The translations under genes were made by a program, and so were the position numbers. From positions 1 through 28,637 of the forward strand of contig JAAAOR010000107.1 in NCBI GenBank assembly GCA_009908735.1: a stretch of 28,637 nt of DNA. The letters are read 5' to 3'. Each line of letters begins with the position of its first letter. Within the stretch, counting starts at the first letter, position 1. The notes beneath the pieces are model-generated. The model was not told where the DNA came from. It saw only the letters and a list, made by a program, of their open reading frames with translations, and did no database searches. Shown here piece by piece: positions 23,518-28,637 of this stretch. The stretch comes from Spirochaetota bacterium. Its GTDB lineage: Bacteria > Spirochaetota > Spirochaetia > DSM-27196 > PWMO01.

Positions 23518-23788
23518 TCATGCCGGCTCGTCCCACGCGGTGCAACCGAAGAGCGTCTGATCCTTGAGGTACATCGTTCGCAGATCGAGCTCGACGATCG
23601 GCCTTCCGATTGCGCCGGAGGTGACGTAGTGCCCGTCCCTTTTGAAGACCTCGAGCATCTTGGGGTAGGCCTCGCCTCCAACGTTGTCGATGACTACGTC
23701 TACGGAGTCCCGGCCAAGCGCGGACACGATGTCGGCACTGCGCGATGACCTCATCGGCGACATTCGTCGCGGTTTTCATGCTCCGCAT
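23518..23788 (-). pseudogene. Remnant of a second MDR oxidoreductase gene (internal deletion and frameshift)
   Basis: The frame 23763..23518 reads SADIVSALGRDSVDVVIDNV, then GGEAYPKMLEVFKRDGHYV, TSGAIG and LKDQTLFGCTAWDEPA before a stop. This is the central cofactor-domain part of an MDR enzyme, ending about 60-70 residues too early. Upstream, from ATG 23788 with a good GGAGGAGG Shine-Dalgarno, another frame gives MKTATNVADEVIA, where VADEVIA fits the segment just before SADIVSALG. The two frames join if a GC dinucleotide is restored in the GCGC run near 23743..23748. The N-terminal catalytic domain (some 200 residues) is absent. I therefore call a decayed gene rather than two small genes. 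Family identity is firm, exact lesions are inferred. Confidence 0.75.
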
Positions 23789-23818
23789 CTGTCCTCCTCC
23801 TGCCCGGCAACGCTCCAG

Positions 23819-23842
23819 CATACCCCGGCGCGAACCGGTATG
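23819..23842. repeat. Inverted repeat upstream of the MDR remnant
   Basis: CATACC (23819..23824) and GGTATG (23837..23842) form a 6-bp dyad around a 12-base GC-rich centre that contains CCGG on both sides. It may be a regulator site of the former gene. No matching promoter was recognised. Confidence 0.3.
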
Positions 23843-23891
23843 GCATCCCCCGCGCGGCATCGAGTGGTCGAATACAAAATTGATTTCACCA

Positions 23892-23920
23892 TTGACCGGA
23901 TAACGTGATTACAATATAAT
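23892..23920 (+). promoter_or_regulatory. Promoter and operator of mazEF
   Basis: TTGACC (23892..23897) and a consensus TATAAT (23915..23920) are separated by 17 bp; +1 is near 23927. The dyad GTGATT-N7-AATTAC (23905..23923, 5 of 6 pairs) covers the -10, the expected position for MazE autorepression. This is the strongest consensus promoter in the window. Confidence 0.75.
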
Positions 23921-23939
23921 TACTGGCCGAGGTGAACGC

Positions 23940-24191
23940 ATGGAGATATCCGTCATAAGAATCGGAAACTCGAAAGGAATACGGCTGCCGAAAACAGTGC
24001 TGCAACAGTTTTCGATCGAAGACAAGCTCGAAATGGAGGTACACGAGGAAGAGATCGTACTAAGGCCTCTCAAGAAGAACCCTCGTGAGGGCTGGAGGGA
24101 GGCGTTTGAAGACATGCACAAGAGCGGAGAAGACTCTGATTTACTCGGAGAGTTCGAGGAGACGGAAGAGCTCGAGTGGCAATGGGATTAA
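23940..24191 (+). CDS. mazE: MazE/AbrB-type antitoxin
   Basis: An 83-residue antitoxin. Residues 1-45 form the swapped-hairpin AbrB/MazE DNA-binding fold (ISVIRIGNSKGIRLPKTVLQ, then EMEVHEEEIVLRPL), followed by an acidic, Trp-containing C-terminal tail (EFEETEELEWQWD) typical of the toxin-binding part. GAGGTG (23929..23934) precedes the ATG by 5 nt. It lies 3 bp ahead of mazF and behind a near-consensus promoter with an overlapping dyad. Confidence 0.93.
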   Translation: MEISVIRIGNSKGIRLPKTVLQQFSIEDKLEMEVHEEEIVLRPLKKNPREGWREAFEDMHKSGEDSDLLGEFEETEELEWQWD

Positions 24192-24194
24192 GAA

Positions 24195-24521
24195 ATGCAG
24201 ATCCGACAATACGACGTATTTCTTGTCGCTCTCGATCCGGTAGTGGGCCACGAAATCCAGAAGACACGCCCTTGCACCGTTATATCACCGAACGAAATGA
24301 ATGATACTATCTCTACCGTAATCATCGCCCCGATGACTACTCGGTCTCGCTCCTATCCGAGCCGGGTGAACGTTGATTTTCACGGAAAAAACGGATGGAT
24401 TGTCCTCGACCAGATCCGTACCGTCGATCGAACGAGATTGGTCAAGAAACTGGGAGCCCTCAGCAACAAAGAAATACAAGCCGTGAAAACGGTGCTGCAG
24501 GAGATGCTGGTTGATTGGTAA
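24195..24521 (+). CDS. mazF: MazF/PemK-family mRNA interferase toxin
   Basis: A 108-residue toxin: RQYDVFLVALDPVVGHEIQKTRPCTVIS is the hallmark N-terminus (substrate-binding Arg in KTRPC), VIIAPMTTRSRSYPSRV carries the conserved Thr/Ser loop, and GWIVLDQIRTVDRTRLVKKLG gives the conserved Asp-Gln-Ile-Arg block. MazF enzymes cleave single-stranded RNA at short sequences. Length is standard and no residue is missing, so the toxin looks active. It follows mazE by 3 bp and ends about 90 bp before a strong hairpin that may terminate the operon. Confidence 0.95.
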   Translation: MQIRQYDVFLVALDPVVGHEIQKTRPCTVISPNEMNDTISTVIIAPMTTRSRSYPSRVNVDFHGKNGWIVLDQIRTVDRTRLVKKLGALSNKEIQAVKTVLQEMLVDW

Positions 24522-24610
24522 TCGTCATACCCGCGCTCGAACCCCAATCACATGGGAGCTCCGAACCCCGGCGGCGACCCCGCCCGCGAGGGCACGAGGG
24601 CCACGCAGGG

Positions 24611-24676
24611 CCGCCCGACCACTCGACTGAGTGGTCGGGCGGGTCGACCCCCCGGGTCGACCGAAGCGAAGCGAAG
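24611..24676. terminator. Large hairpin, palindromic octamers and pentamer repeats between convergent genes
   Basis: A perfect 14-bp stem (24611..24624 with 24629..24642) closes on a GACT loop: CCGCCCGACCACTC and its complement. Directly after it the palindrome GGTCGACC occurs twice (24642..24649 and 24655..24662), then CGAAG three times in tandem (24662..24676). It lies in the 292-bp gap between mazF and the convergent ric gene. No T-tract follows, so a bidirectional terminator is likely but not certain; a REP-like dispersed element is the alternative. The rest of 24522..24813 shows no gene. Confidence 0.55.
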
Positions 24677-24813
24677 CCCGCAGTGGCCCGACGCCGCCTA
24701 CCTAGCGAAACACGAACGGGCGCATGGGGAGCGGCCTGACGGGGCGGGGCTTCCGCCGGCGGGGACGTGTCCACTCAGAGCTATGGTTCGCGGTGAGGTG
24801 TCCGCCCGTGCTC

Positions 24814-25491
24814 CTACTCTGCGGCGACCCTTGGGAAGAGGATGTAGTTCTCCGCGTGGACGTGGCGGTGTGTATCCGCCTCGAGACGCGCAAGGCCGTC
24901 TAGCATGGCCCGGGTCGAGTTGCAGGCCCAATCCGCCGGGGTGTAGCCGTCGGTGAGGCGGTTCAGCTCTGCAAGAAGGCCACCCAACCGCTCATGCTCG
25001 GTCTCGAGCTCGGAGAGCTCCCCGCGCTCGGGCCCCGCTCCTGTACCGGCCTCGGCGGCAAGAATCTCCGGAAAGGTGCGCTGCTCTTCCTTCTCCTGAT
25101 GCGGCACCAGCTCACCGGCAAGCTCTGAAAAGACGCGTGCGACGTCCACCAGCCGCGGGTCATCATCACTATGCCCCTGAGCTACTTTCTGAGTGAGCTC
25201 AGTTAGCCGCGGGAGCTCTTCTCGCAGATAGGCATGATGGGTGGAGACGATGTGATCGACGAGCTCCGTCGTCGAGAGGGTGTCGAGGCGTTCGGCCGTT
25301 TGGGCGGGAACCTCGAGCTGCGCGTTTATCATGGTGACCACCGTGGCGGCGTCGAGGCCTTTCTCGGCGCAGGCATCGGCAATGGGGACGTTCCCGCCGC
25401 AGCAGTAGTTCACCCCTACCTGCTCGAAGAAGCGGGAAAGATTCGGATATCGGCGCACGGCATCTGATACCGTGGTGTCTTCTCTAATCAC
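24814..25491 (-). CDS. ric: Ric/YtfE/ScdA-type di-iron protein for iron-sulfur cluster repair
   Basis: A 225-residue Ric protein, which restores iron-sulfur clusters damaged by nitric oxide or oxidants. The N-terminal ScdA domain has the diagnostic NYCCGG (28-33). The C-terminal hemerythrin-like four-helix bundle offers the iron ligands: His80 with His85/His86, His131 and Glu135 (VPHQEKEE), His166 (ETEHERLG), and His208-Glu214 (THRHVHAEN). Start is GTG at 25491 with AAGGAG (25499..25504) 7 nt upstream. It has its own near-consensus promoter and a perfect palindrome in the leader. Upstream on the same strand is a NarXL-like two-component system, a sensible partner for nitrate/NO physiology. 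Confidence 0.94.
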   Translation of the reverse strand: MIREDTTVSDAVRRYPNLSRFFEQVGVNYCCGGNVPIADACAEKGLDAATVVTMINAQLEVPAQTAERLDTLSTTELVDHIVSTHHAYLREELPRLTELTQKVAQGHSDDDPRLVDVARVFSELAGELVPHQEKEEQRTFPEILAAEAGTGAGPERGELSELETEHERLGGLLAELNRLTDGYTPADWACNSTRAMLDGLARLEADTHRHVHAENYILFPRVAAE

Positions 25492-25502
25492 GAGGTAACT
25501 CC

Positions 25503-25519
25503 TTGAGCATTTTGCTCAA
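25503..25519. promoter_or_regulatory. Perfect 7+7 palindrome in the ric leader
   Basis: TTGAGCA-N3-TGCTCAA lies between the predicted transcription start (about 25533) and the ric GTG, overlapping the Shine-Dalgarno by two bases. It could be an operator for a NO- or redox-responsive repressor, or an RNA hairpin limiting ribosome access. It does not fit the FNR/DNR pattern TTGAT-N4-ATCAA. Confidence 0.6.
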
Positions 25520-25539
25520 CAATCTCTGGTTGCATCGGG

Positions 25540-25568
25540 ATGATACGTCTCGTGCCGTCGGCGGTCAA
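25540..25568 (-). promoter_or_regulatory. Promoter of ric
   Basis: On the minus strand TTGACC (25568..25563) and TATCAT (25545..25540) are separated by exactly 17 bp, each 5 of 6 to consensus. Expected +1 is about 25533, giving a 42-nt leader. It lies just after the stop of the response-regulator gene, so ric can be transcribed independently. Confidence 0.65.
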
Positions 25569-25606
25569 GAGCTCGCGCGGCGGCTGCGTCGGGTTTCGCA
25601 GGCCTC

Positions 25607-26269
25607 TCAATGGGACGATTGATGCAGATACCACACCCGGGACGCCTCCGTGCGGTTCGAGACGCCGAGCTTGCGAAAGATGGCGGTGGTGAGGTTGCGC
25701 ACGGTCTTCTCGGCGAGCCCGAGCTCGGCGGCAATCTCCTTGTTGAGCTTGCCCACCGCTACCAGGGCCAGCACCTGACGCTCTCGAGGACCGAGCCGCT
25801 CCAGAGCACCGGAATCCGCCGCCGGGGACGCGGCCGGTGTCTCAACGCCGGGGCCTGTAGAAGAAAGCTCGCGCACCGCCTCGGCGAGGACCGTGGTGCC
25901 GGCTGCCACTTCGCGAACCGCTTTTACAATTGCCGTCCCGTCGGCGTCTTTTAGGATATAGCCGTCGACGCCGGCCGCAATGGCACGCCTCACCTCGTCC
26001 GGCTCGGCAAAAGCCGAGAGCATCAACACGCGAGTGCCTGAGGCCGCGCGACGCAGCGGTTCGATGAGATCGATGCCGTCTGAACCGAGGGAGCCGCCCA
26101 GGCGGAGGTCAAGCAACACCACATTGGGGCGGTGCTCCTCACACAGCCGGATCGCTTCATCGGCGGTGCCGGCTTGACCGCACACCACGAGATCATCCCT
26201 GCGCTCGAGCAGTCCCACGACGCCCCGGCGCACAACCTCATGATCATCGACGACCAGAACCCGAATCAT
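25607..26269 (-). CDS. NarL/FixJ-type response regulator
   Basis: A 220-residue two-domain response regulator. The receiver has the acidic pocket Asp8-Asp9, phosphoacceptor Asp54 (VVLLDLRLG), Ser85 and Lys107 (YILKDAD). A Pro/Ala/Ser linker follows, and residues about 155-215 form the LuxR-type helix-turn-helix (LGPRERQVLALVAVGKLNKEIAAELGLAEKTVRNLT-type segment), which is complete. The start ATG overlaps the kinase stop as ATGA (26266..26269), so the two are made together. It should be phosphorylated by the adjacent kinase and activate or repress promoters nearby, possibly including ric. Confidence 0.94.
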   Translation of the reverse strand: MIRVLVVDDHEVVRRGVVGLLERRDDLVVCGQAGTADEAIRLCEEHRPNVVLLDLRLGGSLGSDGIDLIEPLRRAASGTRVLMLSAFAEPDEVRRAIAAGVDGYILKDADGTAIVKAVREVAAGTTVLAEAVRELSSTGPGVETPAASPAADSGALERLGPRERQVLALVAVGKLNKEIAAELGLAEKTVRNLTTAIFRKLGVSNRTEASRVWYLHQSSH

Positions 26270-27450
26270 CGCGGTTTACGTGCAACAGCACTGCGGTTGG
26301 CAGCGGAGATTTCCACCTGCACGCTGATTCCCCGAGGCGCAGTGGGAGTGATGGTAAGGGTTCCACCGGCACGGGCGGCGCGTCGATGCATCGAGGGAAG
26401 CCCTTGCCCGGCGGTAATGCCCTCCGGCGGAAAGCCGGCCCCGTTGTCGACGACCGAAAGGAGGGTTCGTTCCGCGTCTGCCGACAGCTGCACACGGAGC
26501 AACCGCGCCTCGCCATGGCGATAGGCGTTCGCAACAGCCTCCGAGACAATGCCGAGGAGTTCGTCGGGACCGGGGACAAGTGCGGAGGCGGCAGCTTCCT
26601 CCGCCACATCCGTGACGAGTATGACCCGAGCTCCGAAGGTGGATTCGAGCACATGGCAGTGATCCGCCAAATACTCGGCGAACTCGCCCATCGTTTGAGG
26701 GGCTGTCGGAGCGCTCGTAATGAACGAGCGGATCTCCAATATCGAGCTTTTTATCGTTGCAGCGACGTTGCGTAGATCTTCCGACTGTTCATCCATGCAG
26801 GAGCTCTCTGCAACCCTCTCGAGCTCCAGCCCCGCCGCGAACAGGGACTGCACCACCCGATCGTGAAGGTCACGCCCGAGGCGCTCGCGCTCTTCTTCGA
26901 GAAGCTTGCGTTCCCTGAACCGTTTCATGCGCTCGGTCGTGGTGGCCTGCACCTGCTCGGTAAGGCCTGCAACAATACCGTAGAGGAGGAATGCTCCCCC
27001 AAGAATGTGCAACCGGTCCGCCATTCTGTTCTGTCGCAACGTGGCGGAGAAGCGAGCGCTCCGGACCAGTGCCAACCCGGCGATAACGGCAGCGGGCAAT
27101 GCCAGGACATAACGAGAGAGGACGTCGAACAGCACGGCGCCGGCGACGGGCGAGCTCAACGGTCGCCCGCCCTCACTGCCGCCCAACGCGAGCAAGAAAA
27201 CCACCACCGCACCAGTCCATAGTCCTGCCAGCATCCAGGGGACGATACGGGCGCGTACCGGCAGACGGCCGTAACATACTTCGAGGCCGAGACCGAACTG
27301 CATGAGCGCCACGAAAGAAGCTGCGGTGATTACGGTAACCATCCAGGCCGCAACAACCGCATACTCCAAGCCCACGTAGTAGCGCGCAAAGAGCGTTAAC
27401 CACTCCGACAGCCCATGCAGCACACCGAACCACGCAAGCGTCGGGAGCAT
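26266..27450 (-). CDS. NarX/DegS-like sensor histidine kinase (N-terminus probably shortened)
   Basis: A 394-residue kinase with a membrane sensor part (hydrophobic segments about 32-52, 72-90, 105-130, 147-163), then a HisKA_3 dimerisation helix with phosphoacceptor His196 (LGRDLHDRVVQSL) and an HATPase domain (N-box EAVANAYRHGEA, G1 DNGAGFP). It should autophosphorylate and pass phosphate to the overlapping NarL-type regulator. ATG 27450 is the only usual start, but it has no Shine-Dalgarno, and about 26 further in-frame codons upstream (ITALLLRRAYPQPVPLFR and before) read like the tail of a first membrane helix before a stop near 27529. The true N-terminus may be lost or displaced by the adjacent decayed gene. 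Ligand unknown. Confidence 0.88.
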   Translation of the reverse strand: MLPTLAWFGVLHGLSEWLTLFARYYVGLEYAVVAAWMVTVITAASFVALMQFGLGLEVCYGRLPVRARIVPWMLAGLWTGAVVVFLLALGGSEGGRPLSSPVAGAVLFDVLSRYVLALPAAVIAGLALVRSARFSATLRQNRMADRLHILGGAFLLYGIVAGLTEQVQATTTERMKRFRERKLLEEERERLGRDLHDRVVQSLFAAGLELERVAESSCMDEQSEDLRNVAATIKSSILEIRSFITSAPTAPQTMGEFAEYLADHCHVLESTFGARVILVTDVAEEAAASALVPGPDELLGIVSEAVANAYRHGEARLLRVQLSADAERTLLSVVDNGAGFPPEGITAGQGLPSMHRRAARAGGTLTITPTAPRGISVQVEISAANRSAVARKPR

Positions 27451-27511
27451 GCGAAAGAGCGGTACGGGTTGCGGGTACGCACGACGGAGAAGAAGAGCCG
27501 TAATACTAAGA

Positions 27512-28440
27512 TCAGAACCGGCCGATGATTACCTCATCCTCGTCAATGATGCCCGCATCCGCCAGCGCCCGTTGATACGAGGTGGACTCACGCGACATTC
27601 TCACCGTTGCCCCCGCAATGCCGTCGGTAGACCACTGTGCCGTCTTGGTCGCGCCCGGTGAGATAGTCGGCAATGGCCTCGTAGTTGCCCTTCCAACCCC
27701 CGAGCCCGAAGTATCCGTACGTCGGCCCGGCCGCCACCGGTTGGTCCTCTTCGAATGACACGCCGAGGGCTTCAACGAGCTCCCGGACGGTGGATTCCTC
27801 GTCGACTCCCGCGAGCTCACCGTGGTCATTCACAACGTGAGAGTACTCATCATGTACGGAAAAGATCGTTCGTCCCGCCACTTCGGACCAGTCGTCCGGC
27901 TTCACGAATCCTGACCCCGAAGTACGGATCGTCGGCACCATGCCGTCGGGGCCGATGGCAAACTCTCCCACCCGTCGAGAGAAATCGAACCCTGCGGGCA
28001 GTTTCATCTCCAACTGGTAACGCGTGATCGGGTCTACCATCGCCACTGCAACCGTTCCGTCTTCGGCGACGGGTGTGGCATAGAAGTTCATCATATCCGC
28101 CGTGTAGACGGTGAACATCGAAGAGCCCGGCTCATAATCAGCCCCAGGGACGGCAGCTCTGGGTCGACCGAGAAGTCAACCTCTACGAAGGCGTTGCCGC
28201 TCTGGCGCGTGGTCCAGTAGCCGTCTTTCTGAACCCAGAACCACATCGTTGCCTCGAGAATGGTACCATCTTCGTCCAGCTCGAGTATGGTTTGGATATA
28301 CCTGCTCGCGTCGTCAAAAGAAACGCCGGACGCCTCGCTTCCCCACGAATACCCGACATAACGCCCCGATAGGTCGCGCGTCTCCGCCGTATCGTTGTCG
28401 CCGTCCCAGGGCCGCCGACACCGGCCCAGACAATGGTGTA
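27512..28440 (-). pseudogene. Decayed gene with C-terminal FMN-binding-like motif
   Basis: One protein is spread over three frames. Segment 1 (about 28410..28146) reads DTAETRDLSGRYVGYSWG through WVQKDGYWTTRQSGNAFVEV and VDPELPSLG; segment 2 (28145..about 27650) continues ADYEPGSSMFTVYTADMMNF and runs to YLTGRDQ; segment 3 ends DGIAGATVRMSRESTSYQRA...IIGRF with stop at 27512. Segments 1 and 2 join if one base is restored in the CCCC run at 28142..28145. A second shift lies at about 27626..27655. No start codon or signal peptide precedes segment 1. DGIAGAT resembles the D-x-x-(S/T)-G-A-T flavinylation motif of FMN-binding domains, with Ala in place of Ser/Thr. The family of the larger part was not recognised. 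One lesion could be a sequencing error, but two plus a missing start argue for decay. Confidence 0.68.
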
Positions 28441-28444
28441 TGGT
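28415..28444 (+). promoter_or_regulatory. Possible leaderless promoter of the permease gene
   Basis: CCGACA (28415..28420) and TATGGT (28439..28444) are 18 bp apart. Six bases separate the -10 from the ATG at 28451, so +1 would be the start codon, the same geometry as the HEAT gene. Each hexamer matches only 4 of 6, hence low confidence. Confidence 0.35.
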
Positions 28445-28450
28445 GGCCGC

Positions 28451-28637
28451 ATGAGTCAGCTCGTCCTTCCCGTTGCCGCCGTGCTGGCACTCCTTCTCTC
28501 GGCTCTGGTCGACCGCGATCGAACCGTACGTGCGTTGCGAATAGCGCTTCGACGTTTCACTGGGCTGCTTCCCCCGCTCCTCGCCATGCTCTGCCTTGCA
28601 AGCCTGGCGCTCACCGCGGTCTCGCCGGCGCTTCTGA
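28451..28637 (+). CDS. Permease (predicted, N-terminal part only; window edge)
   Basis: The first 62 codons of an integral membrane protein: a hydrophobic helix (LVLPVAAVLALLLSALV), a basic loop (DRDRTVRALRIALRRF), then a second helix (GLLPPLLAMLCLASLALTAVS). The pattern of helix, charged D-R/K-x-R-T-x-x-A-L loop, and L-P-x-L-L helix resembles the small DUF318/ArsP-like permeases. The frame is open at the right edge, so nothing can be said on length. No Shine-Dalgarno is visible before the ATG. It is divergent from the decayed gene. Confidence 0.6.
   Translation, partial: MSQLVLPVAAVLALLLSALVDRDRTVRALRIALRRFTGLLPPLLAMLCLASLALTAVSPALL

Noticed and set aside
24662..24676. CRISPR or microsatellite array
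   Set aside because: Only three 5-bp units with no spacers; nothing in the window has the periodic repeat-spacer pattern of CRISPR.
24515..24956. Two small plus-strand open frames through the mazF-ric gap
   Set aside because: They run through the 14-bp hairpin and repeat stretch, are rich in Arg/Pro/Gly, and one continues antisense into ric.
25503..25519. FNR/CRP-type site before ric
   Set aside because: The half-sites TTGAGCA/TGCTCAA are 3 bp apart and do not fit TTGAT-N4-ATCAA or TGTGA-N6-TCACA.

Overview
This window comes from a GC-rich, Gram-negative bacterium. Lipoprotein and Sec signal peptides, a predicted outer-membrane barrel and a FecR-type periplasmic protein all point to a double membrane. 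The overall style (a secreted HEAT-repeat protein, a CBS/DRTGG family II pyrophosphatase, a Cof-type HAD phosphatase, PAS-GGDEF-EAL, toxin-antitoxin modules) is most reminiscent of free-living Spirochaetes, but that is inference; there is no rRNA or marker gene to prove it. No tRNA, rRNA, CRISPR array, IS element or phage gene was seen.

Layout. 1-2.6 kb (minus): the tex gene, cut by the window edge, preceded by a membrane-anchored alpha/beta hydrolase in ATGA overlap. 2.7-7.6 kb (plus): secreted HEAT-repeat protein, Mn-type pyrophosphatase with regulatory insert, Cof-like HAD phosphatase. 7.6-10.1 kb (minus): a soluble two-PAS GGDEF-EAL enzyme with intact motifs. 10.3-12.6 kb (plus): an orphan glycine-betaine-type binding lipoprotein and an ACT-domain phosphoglycerate dehydrogenase. 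12.9-15.4 kb (minus): outer-membrane barrel, FecR-domain protein and an exported EEP-family hydrolase. 15.4-17.8 kb (minus): DsrE-like protein, Lpd/MerA-type flavoprotein and a MarR regulator. 17.9-21.6 kb (plus, divergent from marR): SDR dehydrogenase, GH15 glucosidase and TSUP exporter in one tight operon. 21.7-24.5 kb: an accessory patch with a Phd-VapC module, an intact MDR oxidoreductase, the remnant of a second MDR gene, and a MazEF module. 24.8-27.5 kb (minus): Ric/YtfE iron-sulfur repair protein, NarL-type response regulator and NarX-like kinase. 27.5-28.6 kb: a decayed gene ending in an FMN-binding-like motif, and the start of a permease.

How the genes work together. The MarR protein probably controls both neighbouring transcription units: the box CTTGCAGRTA occurs in the promoter of the flavoprotein operon and at the predicted start of the SDR-GH15-TSUP operon. 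The kinase-regulator pair overlaps by four bases and sits next to ric, which has its own strong promoter and a perfect 7+7 palindrome just before its ribosome binding site. The two toxin-antitoxin modules and two decayed genes mark the right third as the plastic part of the window.

The most general observation is about promoters. At several genes without a Shine-Dalgarno sequence (alpha/beta hydrolase, HEAT protein, HAD phosphatase, GGDEF-EAL, VapC antitoxin, permease) a sigma70-like -35/-10 pair with a 17-18 bp spacer lies so close to the start codon that the mRNA should have a leader of roughly 0-9 nt. Leaderless or near-leaderless transcription therefore looks common here, and it also decides several start codons. 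All functional calls are from reading the sequence only; no database search was done.
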